From NCBI GenBank assembly GCA_004009845.1, contig RMBW01000003.1, positions 558,001 through 622,000 on the forward strand: a stretch of 64,000 bases of DNA, in the 5' to 3' direction. Each line of letters begins with the position of its first letter. The stretch's first letter is position 1. The DNA is from Davidsoniella eucalypti. Lineage: Eukaryota; Ascomycota; Sordariomycetes; Microascales; Ceratocystidaceae. The position numbers and the translations under genes are program-made. Under the pieces are notes generated by a model. That model ran no database searches and was not told the origin of the DNA. It saw only the letters and a list, made by a program, of their open reading frames with translations. Positions 48,859-61,129 of this stretch are shown here, one piece after another.

Positions 48859-50088
48859 ATGGCTACTTCTACACGATCGCAACGGCGTTCGTCCAGAGCC
48901 CCTACTTCCGTCGCTGAGCCGCCTGCCACCCCGACCAAGGCCTCCTCCTTTGCCGAGGTGGATTCTGCTGACTACCTGGGCCCCGTCACGCGCTCGGTAG
49001 CCCGCCGCAGAACCACTGCGACGCCAGCTGTTTCTTCTTCTACTACTTCTTCTTTCTCCCCTTCCACACGCCGCCGTTCTCGTCGTCATAACCAACAAGC
49101 CGCCTCCTCGTCTACAGACTCCTCTGCTGACAGCATTGACGACTCTGACCATCGCGACAACGCCGACGATACTGCATCCTCTAGTGACTCTCCCATCCGC
49201 AGCTCCAAGCCTATCGCTGTCGAGACCATGCCACACTCCAAGAAGGAATCTCTTGGTCTTCTGGCCCCGCCATCGCCAAGTATCTGGAATCTCGATTTGA
49301 GCCGCAGCCCGAGCCCGCTGGGCCTGATCCCAATCCACCGCAAATGGCATGGCTTCATCCACAAGCACGAAGTTCCACGAAAGGTACTCCATGTTTCTAT
49401 TGGTTTCTTCTCGCTGTGGCTCTATGTCAGCGGAACCCAAGCCACCAGCGTCACTCCATGGCTCATGGGCGCCTTGATCCCTATCACCATCACTGACATA
49501 TTGCGCCATCGCGTACGCTCTTTCAACTCGTTCTACGTGCGTGCCCTCGGCGCTCTCATGCGTGAAAGCGAGTACACTGGCTACAACGGCGTCATCTTCT
49601 ATCTTCTGGGTGCCTGGATCGTGCTGCACTTCTTCCCCAAGGACATTGGTCTTTTGGGTGTTATGCTGCTATCATGGTGCGATACTGCTGCTTCAACCTT
49701 TGGTCGCGCCTACGGTCGTTACACTCCTAAGGTCCGTCGTGGTAAGTCTCTAGCCGGTTCTCTGGCTGCCATGTTCACTGGTATCCTTACTGCACTGTAC
49801 TTCTGGGGCTACCTGGCGCCGCACGTTGGTTTCTTGCCGGGTGATGAGAACTTCCCCTTCATGTTCACGGGTGAGTTACATTTGCCTGCACTTATGGCCT
49901 CTGCTTTGAGCCTGACGCCCTCCCAGGCCACCATCTCTGGCAAGCTTGCACTAGGTGTCATGTCTGTTTTCACAGGCTTCATTGCCTCAGCCAGCGAGGT
50001 TGTCGATCTTTTCGGTTGGGATGACAACCTAACGATTCCCGTACTCAGCGGCATTGGAATCTGGGGCTTCCTTAAAATCTTTGGCTGA
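48859..50088 (+). CDS. dgk1: CTP-dependent diacylglycerol kinase Dgk1
   Basis: It phosphorylates diacylglycerol to phosphatidate with CTP in the nuclear/ER membrane, opposing the phosphatidate phosphatase Pah1. From the ATG at 48859 (CAACCATGG, good context) the product is 409 residues. If translation starts at 47752 it is 778. The first 180 residues are Ser/Arg/Thr-rich and probably disordered. The CTP-transferase domain starts at VPRKVLHVSIGF, whose Arg-Lys pair is required in yeast Dgk1. It continues through several membrane helices to SWCDTAASTFGRAYGR and KVRRGKSLAGSL, which carry the conserved Asp and Gly and a Lys-Ser-Leu motif. The C-terminus ends GIWGFLKIFG. There is no intron. I prefer the inner start because it gives a length near that of other fungal Dgk1 proteins. 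Confidence 0.92.
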   Translation: MATSTRSQRRSSRAPTSVAEPPATPTKASSFAEVDSADYLGPVTRSVARRRTTATPAVSSSTTSSFSPSTRRRSRRHNQQAASSSTDSSADSIDDSDHRDNADDTASSSDSPIRSSKPIAVETMPHSKKESLGLLAPPSPSIWNLDLSRSPSPLGLIPIHRKWHGFIHKHEVPRKVLHVSIGFFSLWLYVSGTQATSVTPWLMGALIPITITDILRHRVRSFNSFYVRALGALMRESEYTGYNGVIFYLLGAWIVLHFFPKDIGLLGVMLLSWCDTAASTFGRAYGRYTPKVRRGKSLAGSLAAMFTGILTALYFWGYLAPHVGFLPGDENFPFMFTGELHLPALMASALSLTPSQATISGKLALGVMSVFTGFIASASEVVDLFGWDDNLTIPVLSGIGIWGFLKIFG

Positions 50089-52259
50089 TTAACTATCACG
50101 ATATGTTTTTTCTGGCTTTTTTCTACTTGCTGTCCTTATTATTTTCATAATTTTTTCTAAACTTTATCTCAATCCCTCTCTCTTGTCTATTCATTGCCAT
50201 CTAAATGCATATATCTGCTACTAGTTACTATCATATCACGCTTCGCAGGCACTTACTCATACATTATCCACCCCCTTTAATTCTGAGGCTTTGAATTTTC
50301 CACTAGCTATGCCTATTTGCAAAAGACTTCACTTAACCTACTACTACACATTACCAAGATACCCCTGAAGAAATTAATTTACTACCACTATCTCGCTATT
50401 CTATATTATCCATTATCCGCTCATCCATCTGAACAAATTTCGTCTTGAGAAATAGAAAGAGAAAAAAAGGATGCCTATTGTAGGCGTCCGCATTACAGGC
50501 ATCAATTTCTCTATCTCCTTTAAGCATGCACCGAGAGCCCGCTTTGACTGCAAAAAAAGACTAATAAATGAATCTTTGATTGGCCGGCCCTGTCGAAGTA
50601 AAAAATTGACTAAAAACACGCGACCAAGAGAGAACAAGAGGAGAAAAAAAACAGGGCTTAAAAGCATATTTCACATGTCAGACTTGTTCATCTCTCTTAG
50701 CCTGGAAAAAAGCAAGTTCAGCATTCTTCCATCCATGTAAACAACACGATAACGAAGGAAAAAGAAAGGATACAGCTCCACAAGCATTCCTTTCACAGCC
50801 TAAAGAGAGACCACATAGACAGGAAAGAAGGACAGCCTAAATCTTTCAGTTGTGTTCTCTTTTTCTCTTGCTTGAAATATCCACTTTCATCGTGCGTTGG
50901 CGATGTTGTTGGCATGGAGGATGGAAAAATATATATGCAAGTATGTAGTAGAGAAATTCGTCTTATATCGCCTCTATGGCCTTTGTTTAGGCAGGGGGTA
51001 AAGACTAGGATGAAGTTTTTTTCTTCTCTCCATTTTAACTATTTCTCTATGACTCTCTTGCTTGGATGATATTTGTTCTATGCTTCATTCAAGTATACCT
51101 TCACATTAATTTAGAGTGTCCCTTCATGTTTTGACAACTTACACCTAAACGTAGTATTCAGGTCACTAATTACCCCTATTTTTATTCCCTTAATTATGTA
51201 TGTACTCTTCCTCAAACACATCGCCACCCCTATCTAACCTAGAGTCTATTTAACCCACGCACATATATCTGTTCCATAACCTGAATAGGCAATGTATGAA
51301 TAAAGGTGTATAAATTATTTGCATTACTTATTTTGATCAGCTTACACTCTGTCAAACTTGATGCGAGATAGGGTTACTTAGATAGGGTTAATACAAGCAT
51401 TGAAGTTTAATAGCTATGTAATCCTTCACAGTATAAACAAAACTAACTAGAACGGATTGATTACGATTCGATTGCCCCAGAGATATATACCTATAAACAA
51501 TTGAAGATGCTGTCGAGTGTCACATGTATGTTACAGCTCGTCCATTTCAATGGCGCCGAGAAGTTTTTGAAGCTAGTTGTTCACATATCATAATTCGGAA
51601 TCTCAACTAAGCCATGAAGCCAGAAAGCCTTTCGGCTTTGGATAATTCACCGGAATGCATAAACAGGCGTACGATCTTCGTTGGCACGATTGGATAGAGT
51701 TTTTATAGACATGGACATACATAGTTTACTGGTACGGACTATACTATATGCGTCGAATGTATAGTCACGGCCGCTGCTGTTGCGCTAAAGAGATATGAGG
51801 CGAGCGTAACAATGGTGCGTAAAATCAACGAAATCAGCAGCTACTCAGGCGTCGGATGGCTCTATGGGCGAAAAAGACGAGAATAAAAAGAGAAGAGGGT
51901 GCGGAATATCGGGGCTATATGATAAGATAATATAGGAAGAGACGTATAGGCATGGAAGAACACGTAAAGAAGGCGTTTTGGTGTGACGACAATGGCAGAA
52001 TATGAGTAGAATACTTCGATATCATATGTAATAGTAGGTTAATATTGAATACGATAGCTAATAGTAGAAACAAGTACTATAAGTGGTTAAGAAGAAGAGT
52101 CGAGTCCCTCCAATATAGCCTCAATTGGTGGTCACAGGACAAACGACAAGCCAAAAACGGATCAAATTAGCACAAAACGCAACAAGTCTGTCTATAATGT
52201 AGGAAAATATAATATACGGTGACATAGAGGTAGACAGAGTATAAGAACCAACCAGTAGT
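50089..52259. other. Intergenic region downstream of dgk1
   Basis: No gene is recognised in this 2.2 kb. It starts with a TCACGATA copy (50096-50103) eight bases after the dgk1 stop. A- and T-rich tracts (50.64, 51.01 kb) and TA-rich DNA follow. Confidence 0.5.
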
Positions 52260-52459
52260 TCAAATACTAAGAACACCTGTAACCAGAATATTGAGAGAGT
52301 GGGAGATAGAAAAAGAGAGACGGCCTCCTCGTGTCCCGTTCCAGCATTTGGCCCAAGGGCGACGAGAAGTTCCAGCCTACTGAAAAAGAAGACAAATGCA
52401 AGTAAGATGTTGAGATAGGACAACATACCTGAGGATCAACCATGACCTATACGATCACA
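52260..52459 (-). CDS. Possible small spliced gene, unknown
   Basis: On the - strand a textbook acceptor (a long CT tract ending CCTTGTAG) precedes a 31 bp segment, 52459-52429, containing ATG GTT GAT CCT CAG. A GTATGT donor and a 49-52 bp intron ending TTTTTCAG or CAGTAG follow. Using the second acceptor, an open frame of 43 residues in total ends at 52260-52262. The product is Arg/Trp-containing and resembles nothing I know. If translation continues through the first intron instead, a hydrophobic 101-residue frame (52121-52426) results. A non-coding spliced transcript is equally possible. Confidence 0.22.
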
Positions 52460-55400
52460 CTACAAGGAAAGAAAGAAAAAAATATAGGCTGACGTGTATA
52501 TAATAGCTAGTGTTTTGGGATGGTTCATTATATCAGATATTGGATTTTAGGCTTCCAGGCAAGCTTGTTTATGGCTTGGTGAGTTGGCATTATATAAGCC
52601 GCTGGGACTCGCTATGACTTTATACCGAAGTTGACTATAGTATGTACATATTATAAATACCATGTGTTCCTGTTCTCATGTTAAAATATATGCTAGTTTT
52701 TGGAATAACGCCTTTGCGCTTAGTCTCGGCGTCTTGGGAGCAACCTTTGTTGTGAGGCCGCTCATGTCGGGTCATGATATATGATAACTAAGTAAATATA
52801 ACGTGTTATGCTTGGTAAGTTCAATATGAAGCCTGCACGAGAATGTAAGACTTGACATTAACCTGTCATAAAGCGAATAGAATAAAATACGCCGAGACAA
52901 TACATCATGGACTGGCATTGCCTGTCCGGGGCTGGAAATCCCTATCTAATACGTAGCGCCTTGATATGTATGACGAGACTGACCCCGAAAGTCGTTCCTT
53001 CCTGGCTTTCCTATGCATCCGTTCTGACTAAATGGTTGGTAACTATAAACTAGCTAGTGCAATTCCTTGGTTTCTTTAGCGAGAGGCTCGTTGACTTTCT
53101 CAACTGAGTTTTGAGGCCAACTTGATATGTGATAACTTGTAGCCATGCATGACAATAGCAATGTTGTCATTGCATGACTATACATATTCTTTCTTGTATC
53201 TCGTGTTCAGAGCTCGGTATAGACAGTTCCAATCGATAAAAAAAAGAGTAATATTCGAGGAAAATAGTCCATAGCCGTGGACAAGTTCAGCTCTCTAAGC
53301 TCACGCCACATTGCCGGTCACCAATCCTAGACTTGGGTCGACAGCTAGGCGTCGAGAGTAAAAACGCCTACATACTATATCTCGAGCCATCATGCAATCT
53401 GTGAAAATTAATGCAAGGTAAATCAATATTAGCCAACGTGCCCAATACGAGCAGATCAAGTGAGGCGGAAAACGCCGGGTCTGCCTCTCTGTATTCTTCT
53501 GACTCCCCCCCCCAGCCACATCTGTATTGTATCCTGCACTACACCAACGTCCAGAAAATCTAGGGGGAAAAGCAAAAGACTGAATAAACGAAAGAAATCT
53601 AGTACATAATCATACGATGTGACATGCAAAGTCAAGACTAAGAATGGGTGAGCAACTGCGAGACAACATTTGAGGTGACTATTTCAACAATTGTGACTGG
53701 TACTTTTCTCTTGCAACTTATTGTACGCTTGTGGTATCAATTTATGACACCGAACTATCTTTGTACGTATTTCCATTATCTTGTGATCCTTGATTCTATG
53801 TGAACTATTGATATTACACATATTGATGGGCATTTGTTATCTATTCAAGTCACAATATTCCAACACTAGCTAGTATCATCTATAACTATATCTGGCGATG
53901 AAAGGGAAGGGGATAACTGATTTCATCTTCTTAGTGCTCGACTTGGAACCCAGTCATGCCTTAGTCGGGGCAAACAAGTGCTGACTCGGGCAACTGCTGT
54001 GAGGGGTGGTTACACAACGGACTTGAGACCCTAGACGGACTTGTCACAATTAATTAGGTTTATTCTCACCATGTCGATCTTTTAAGTTAGGCGCTTAGGC
54101 TTTGTGACGATACAATATCAAGTGATAGACTGAAATTTGAAAGGCCTTTGGTCAGGATCCGAGTAAGTTCTCATTTTTCTCCAGACTCACAGAGACTTCA
54201 GTAAATGATGAGGCGGATGTATTTTGCGAACACATGCTTGCCCCTACCTATAACTCTGCGTTTTTATCTGTCTATCTTTCGTTTGACTAGCCATAACGGC
54301 ATAAACAGATTTAGACATGTGCATCGACAAGTGCTACACGGCATGGAAGTTGATTCACTTCATAATCTCCCAAACTTCGAGTTGTGTATACAGAGCCTGT
54401 TTTTATAGTGTAGAGTGCGTAACATTGGTTACAAGTGTTCTCAAGTCACCTACCTCTTTTTTTCATAACTACAGGGCTTGCGAGCGTCATGATGCTATGT
54501 CCAACGGGCCTGTCAAAGCTAAAAAGAACAGGAACAAAAACAAGACAGCGACATTGAGGCTGAGACAGACCTTGTGACGGGCGAGTTGTTTGCAAGGCAC
54601 AGGGATTACCAAAGGGCGTATACCTATGACCTATGTACGAAGTTTTATGAAGCAGGGCTTGTTTGTTTTGTTTTTTGCGGCAATGGCGCTTTAGGGTCAG
54701 AAGGGAACATAAGAAGTAGTATTTCGGGGACAGATGTCCCGGGACACTAGGCAAAGAGGTTGATCTTGAAGGCAAGTCGAAAGACGAGTACGGAAAATCT
54801 GTAAGATTGGAAGAGAACATGCGGTGGCGTTCTTTTCGTCTGTCTCTGTATATCTTTCCTGGATTTTCTGATGAATTTCTTTTTTTTTCTTTTTCGGGTT
54901 GGCTGTTTAACTGGAAGCTTCATGCTCCTCGGGTCTTTTTACTCGTTATACGTTGAGTAACTACGCCAAACCTGAATTTCAATCCGTCCTACGCAGAGAA
55001 ATGCTTGACTGGGATACACAACAAGTCATAGCTAGCCAAGGTTCGGTGGTGGGAAGCCGAGCAACCACTTTCGTTTCAACGGAGGGGACCAGACCCAAAC
55101 GAACTATGGTTGGTCGAAGAAGCACAGCTTGGTTTCGGGCTCACTCATACATATACCGTCACTTGTGAATGCCAGTTGGCTGCACTGAGGTAGGGCGGGA
55201 AGGAGATATATTGATGATCTGCTTATCACGGCCTCGGTCATATGTCCAGCTTCAGCCTGCTCCTCCATAAATATATCACATACTACAAGAACTAGCTCAT
55301 CTTTGTGCAAAGCTCTTTTTTTCCTATAGCGAGCGGTCTGGCGTATATAGCAGTTTGATGATAGATCAACAAGTGACTGAAAAGCAAGAATCGGGTATCA

Positions 55401-58400
55401 TGTATGTATGGCACAGTGCTAGCAGTAGCAAAGAACACGATATTAATATGTCGTGTACCCAAGTTACATGGATATTACAAGTTTCGGGCAAGTAAACGGG
55501 CTAAACAGACAGCAGCAGACGGCCAGTAGCATGGCCCGATATGCAGGCAACGAGAAGATGGCTCTTGGTACTTGTTAATTTTTGATATACTGAGGTATGG
55601 CTCTATATAGAAGGAGCCATATTAATTCAATATTACTACTGGGTCTATTAGTAGTTGGACTCTTGTCATAACTGCAACATGCTATACGCCTGGTGCCCGC
55701 TACATGCATTTATTAGTGTCACAGTTGCAGGTGTTTCGGTTTCCTTCAACTACTACTACTTAGTTTGAGGATATTATAGTTAATGTATATAATGATACAT
55801 ATAATGATACATAGCTACTTGTATTATACATAAAATAGGCTATAATATTTTGTAGTGACCTTGTTTGGCTGCAAATTGGGGACTTGTATCAATATAAACA
55901 GTATAATGTCTATGACGACATTTTCTCTCTAAATACCAATCAAGCAATCATGGTAACTCATATCAAAGGAACGAAATAAAAGGCCATTTGAAGGTGGCCA
56001 CACTGTGCCTTGTGATGAGAGAAATCAAGATCCTCCAAATGCAAGCTCAAGCCAATCGTCGATGCCTAATGCAGAACACCGCGCTAGACATTGAGAACTA
56101 ATTAGTGAATAGTTTGTAGTTAGTCCGTGCTTGTTCTGGGTTATTCCCTGGAAGAATGAAGGTGAAGTGATGTTGTTTGTACTCCTTCTGTAGCCTGAAT
56201 ACTCAATATAGCCTAAACGATGGCCTGTTTGGGGGTAAAGTCTTCTCTAAGATAGGTTACAGTTGGGTAGCAAGATTAGACCATGAAAAGAGATGGAGAG
56301 ACGGTGTACAGATATTTCTTTGTTTGGAAAACAGCCAGAGTTGGGAATACAGTGAGTGATGTAGTATTGAAGGCCCTACGAGTCGTCATTCTAAGTACAC
56401 TGTTTGCATAGTAATTTAAACCAATTGGCAGCTTAGAACCCAAATGTTATAGTTTGTATTCACAGAACATGGTAAACATAATTGCAAAAGTAATGTTTTA
56501 AGAAATACTACAATTTAAATTGTATATTTTATATTTTGCTTATGCCAATATCAAAGAAACCCTTACACCATAACCCTATAATATAGCGTTCAAATGTTTT
56601 ATAACAAGTCACGCTGGCCGGAACTTCGGTTTATCCTTGATTTTGACCACCCGTAACCCATTGCCAGCGCACCGAATCCTGGACTGTTGTTTGTTCTGCA
56701 TGTAGTTTTTCGTCGGGACTTATCCAGCTAGCAAAAAGAGGGAAAAAAACCAGTGCAAACAAGGTCGACTTTTGTTCTTCATGCAGGCGTGCCTGACTGA
56801 CCAACCATCAGCGATGACTAGATACAACACGCCCCCTTCTCTTTTGCCTTTTCGTTATACTGCAGTTCATATCTTGGGATATATCAGCAAGGAAAACAGA
56901 AGGCCCAATAGTGGCTTTGAACACCCCCAAAGGCACAAAATGGCTCTGAGTCGTGTCAATCATATCGACGGCAGTGTCTGCTGTCTATCAAAAAGAGGCC
57001 AAGCTCACAAGTTGTCTTCAACTACTGTACTGACTAGACACACACCCTGTCAAAAAGGCTGCGTTATATATGTAGGTCTTGGATTCATCCTATTATTCCA
57101 GCCAGGTCTTCCCTTTCTGAACAAATCAACTGCATGGACGACAACTCACCGTCACATCCATCGCCGACGCTAGTGCCGCTACAATTCAAATATACAGATA
57201 AATAAGGCAAGATTGCCAGATTCCAAGGCGGTGCGTGAAGTCATTACTTAGACTTGTGGTTGATTGCTGCTTCGGTCTGCTGTGATATAAACTCCATATA
57301 AGCTCACTGACATGGCAGACATGGCAGAATCACTCGAGCTGCAAGTAGTGATGCATCGTCGGTCAAAGGGTGACATTTGGTTGGCTGCAGAGCCATTAAG
57401 CCTGCAGTAGCAGCAACAGCAAGTAGTAATAGTAGAAGACGCCGTTGGGGCTGGTGGTATGATGTGTAGGGGACTTCAATGCTGCCCTTCTGTACACATT
57501 TTCCTACTCAGCCCACCTGGCACCGGAGCATCGATTCAAGGCTGGGAAAAGGCACTAGAGCCACTTATGCACCAACTGTTTAGGTACAGGATAGGCCGTC
57601 GGTTGTTGCAGACGAGGCCGTATGCTATCTGTACACCCCCTTTAGCCTTGACAGAGGCCAAGGAACGGAACGCTTTACACCCCTGGCTAGTTATATATCT
57701 CAATGGAAGAAATGCTTCATGCTTAGAAAAGAAATATATAACCACAGACCTTGATACTGTCTGATATGGTATTTTCCTAACCCTCACTCTAAGATCACTT
57801 GGCTGGGCATAGTTGAAGAGACTAGAAAATCCGAACTTGTTATTGGCACATAAATCCAGCCAAAGACCTCTCTCATGTCGTCATTTTTCTACTCTACTCT
57901 CGCTTCTTCTTAGACGGGAAAATAATCCCACAAATGTAATTGTGCAGTTTTGGCCACTACTATTTCTTCTTCTTTTTTTTCGACTACGCCCAACCAAATG
58001 TGACACGGTTATTTCTTTTTTCTATTACTAGACCTAGCTTACACGGCATATTGCTTGTTTGAGCATATTCTTTTATTCCTTTTATATTCTTCCATCAGTT
58101 TTTGTCTATCCAGGATTTTCCTGATTTTTGCAGTCTTGTTGAGAAGCAGATACTTTGTTCAATATAACCGGGGGTTTTATATCCTTTCTTCTCCTCTACA
58201 TGTTCTTGGCAACTTCTGTACTTCTGCTGTACTTCCTAGACCGCATTTTGCTATATATTTTGCTTTGCAGTCTGACGGGGCGTATGGTTTCTAGCCCAGA
58301 TGGGTGTGAAGATAATAGCATTTCCACTTGTATCAAAGATCATCTTGAAGTCTAGTCGAATCTCTGGCTATCTGGTTTATATGAAATTGCCTTCGAATCT

Positions 58401-59039
58401 TTCTCTCGATAACATACACACACCCCTCCCTCTCATTTTATCATTTTTATTCTTCTTCTTGGTTGATACGTCTTGTCTGTTTCCGTACCGCTGCTCTTTC
58501 TTGTAGCATCCTAATAGGCAAAAGAAAACAAAGAAAACATGATATCGTCCTGGTCTATCTCTTCGCTCCCGTTCTCCCCGAGCCTATCTTTGGGCCGTTT
58601 GCATGCGTTGCTGACTCCATTACAAACAGTCGTACTGTATTCCACCGAGAGGCCATACTCTGAGATGACAAGCTATGGAGGATGGGAGAGGGGAAAGCAC
58701 AAGATCAAGCCAGAAGTAGAAGAAGAGGAGGGGGCTTCCTTGCCCTCGTCACCTGGCCTGGGGATTAGTTCATGGCTCTCTGGCGGGGTTTATACCAACC
58801 GACTAGGCCTTTGCCCAGACTGTCCCGGGGAGTTATAAAAGACGGTGAAGTCTCCCTGCTTTTACTTTCGATTGTCCTGTTCTCCTGCTTCTTCAAATAC
58901 CTCTTATTCAGTCTCTGTCTTTGTGCTCTACAGTTCTATATCTTGCCTCTGTATCGCCTATATTGTATAACACACTACTATCACCATATATCTTTAGTAA
59001 CCCTCTCTTGAATATTCCTCTTGTCTCGCTCATATTACC
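52460..59039. other. 6.6 kb intergenic region
   Basis: No gene is recognised. The DNA is AT-rich with a run of C at about 53505-53513 and two copies of ATAATGATACAT at 55789-55812. From about 57.9 kb to 59039 the + strand becomes pyrimidine-rich, consistent with the promoter and a long leader of the KxDL gene. A TTATAAAAG lies at about 58834, roughly 200 bp before the ATG. Short open frames lack recognisable content. Confidence 0.5.
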
Positions 59040-59781
59040 ATGGCTACTCAATATTCCTCTACCGGGTATGCTCTGCCCATGCACATGCCCTCCAAGGGTC
59101 CTTCCTACAACGGGCCCTCTGAAACTTATTCCGTCTCTCCACCTGAGCCTATGGCCGATGAAGACGAAGACCTGTATTCCACCACGTCCGGCGGCGCATC
59201 TTACAGCAATCCAGCTAGTATGCGCACCGCATCTGCCGATCACCATCACCGTAACCGGAGCCGTAGCAGTCACTTCGACAACGCCAGCGGTGTCTCGGCT
59301 TCTGGTCTTGACTTTCAAGAGTATATTCACGACCGTGTCTCAACTGTGATCGATCCGGTGCCTATAGATCGTAGTTTGGCAAAGCAGGCACAAACGTAAG
59401 CTTCTTCTTTCCATTATGCTTGTATTCTTAGCTTTATTAGATATTTATACTAACTAACGGGCCAACTCAGTTCTGGTATGCTTAATGACAAACATCGTCA
59501 GCTGCTTGAGCTACAGAAGCAGGCTGCTGCTAGACTTGTTCGTTCACGCCAGCGATTTCAAGAAGGCCTCCGAGATGCCCGGGAAGTCCAGCAAGATCTA
59601 GAGTGGACGCACCAGAAAATCACGTAAGTCAAGCTAAACGAAGAGAGAAGACGTCTAACCAAGTAGGATCCAACAACTAACAAGAAGGAACTACAGAGCT
59701 CTTAACAGCAAAGCCCAGCGCAAGCATGGCAAAGAATACGCCATGGCTCGTGCCCGCTATCCTTCGCCGGAAAATGAGTGA
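59040..59781 (+). CDS. kxd1: KxDL-motif BLOC-1 subunit (Kxd1-like)
   Basis: Kxd1 proteins belong to the BLOC-1 complex, which in fungi acts on endosomes in sorting and Rab control. Exons 59040-59395, 59471-59623 and 59697-59781 give 197 residues. Introns of 75 and 73 bp have GTAAGC/GTAAGT donors and CAG acceptors, and a CTAACTAAC branch site is present in the first. The first 90 residues are Ser/Pro/His-rich and disordered. The helical KxDL domain runs from about 95 to the end: MLNDKHRQLLELQKQAA, a basic Gln/Arg segment, DLEWTHQKI, and the terminal YAMARARYPSPE typical of fungal members. Assignment rests on this C-terminal pattern. A 5S rRNA gene begins 35 bp after the stop. Confidence 0.82.
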
Positions 59782-59816
59782 TGTTTGTAAACTGTTCTAG
59801 CACCTCAAATCTCGCA

Positions 59817-59936
59817 ACATACGACCATAGCCTGCGGAAAATACGGGATCCCGTCTGCTCTCCCCGAGTCAAACCGCTCGAGCGCCGGACTAGTAGTACG
59901 GTGGGTGATCACGTGCGAATACCCGGTGTTGTATGT
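59817..59936 (+). rRNA. 5S rRNA gene (dispersed copy, variant)
   Basis: The length is 120 bp, starting ACATACGACCATAG and ending TGTTGTATGT. These ends form the 9-bp terminal helix I. The conserved TAGTAG-GGTGGGTGA-GCGAAT series of the internal promoter and helix IV/V region is present. In loop B, where fungal 5S usually has a TTAAGCC-like block, this copy reads TCAAACC. Helix II has only four clean pairs (GCGG/CCGC) followed by mismatches. It is therefore either a 5S isotype or a recent pseudogene. Single 5S genes scattered among protein genes are usual in Pezizomycotina. This one lies where the kxd1 3' UTR should be, on the same strand. Confidence 0.88.
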
Positions 59937-59942
59937 ATTCTC

Positions 59943-59947
59943 TTTTT
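59943..59947 (+). terminator. Pol III terminator of the 5S gene
   Basis: A run of five T starts six bases after the 5S end, as expected for RNA polymerase III termination. Confidence 0.75.
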
Positions 59948-61129
59948 ATATTTTGGCCAGTTTTCATTTTGTGTCTTGGGTAAAATCTGGGTTCGTTCTC
60001 GTTTCTTTGTTATTTTCTGTTTTAACAGACAGGCTGTTGTTTTCTTCTCATACCATGGATAACTGCTTACCAGTTATGTTTTATAATTATCGAATATAAT
60101 CTCTCTTAAACTGCTCTAACGACATCTACTGGTTGTTGCTAACAACTGTAAAGGCTCGGGGAGTTTCTAATCTGCTAGGTTTAGCTATAGACTAGGTAAC
60201 ATTTTCCAAATCGTCGAAATGGTTACACGGGCTGTCTTGATTTCTGCTTAGTCGAAAATGCAACATATTCGTGGTGTATACAACTGACGATCTACTTCAG
60301 TTTCAAAAAAAAGACGTCTTTCTTGTCTAGGGAGCATTATGCAAAAGGGAAAACCGGTTCGGCAGATACACGGTCGTGTATGGGGCACACTGAGTATCTC
60401 AATGATACTGACACTGCATATTTGATAGAGTGGTAGCTGCGCAGTACAGTGGTACCATAGTATAACCAAGTTAGCCATTTTCATACACTCATGCTCTAGA
60501 GACGCACTGTAACTCCTAATGAGCACTAGTTCCTCCTCAAGTTTTCTTTGTCATTGAAGGAAGACTAAGGAGAAAGGATGTGGTTCGTAAGGCTACATGT
60601 GCGAACATCTTCCACAGGAGCCTCTCGGGATGCAACTGTGAACGAGGGAGGGAACCCGTCAAGATCCATGTAACGGTAAACCAAAGTAACAGCAAGCATT
60701 ACTATTAAGATAGCCTAAGACGAAAGGGAAAGGAGACAAAAAACACGGCGGAGTCTGAGCTGCGTAGAACCACCCCCTCCATCCTTGGCTCCTCGCCCAT
60801 AGATTTATGTAGTTGTTCAGACGCCTTAGTGCGTATAAGCTGAAAGAGAGCCTGTGTGTAGCGCCTGAAAGATGCCGAGAATATTCCATGTCACTAGACT
60901 TTGCAGCAAGTCTTTGCTGCCCAACATATTGCTCTATATAAGCCTGTTGCTGCAATGAGATGCATATCACGTGACAGAGGTCAAGTGCGAGAGTTGAAGG
61001 AAGCCCTTTGCCAAATGCTCGAAGGAATGCAATGGACAATAGAAAATGGAAAAGAGTTGTGTAGGCGGTATATAAAGAGATTATATTGCGAAGATCGTAT
61101 GTGTGTGTGGCTTTATATATTCTTGTTGT
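59948..61129. other. Intergenic region after the 5S gene
   Basis: 1.2 kb with no recognised gene. It contains 3' flanks of the kxd1/5S side and of the RGG gene that converges from the right. Confidence 0.5.

Noticed and set aside
48853..49629. 258-codon open frame antisense to dgk1
   Set aside because: It mirrors the Ser/Arg-rich and membrane parts of dgk1, a known artefact of codon bias on the opposite strand.
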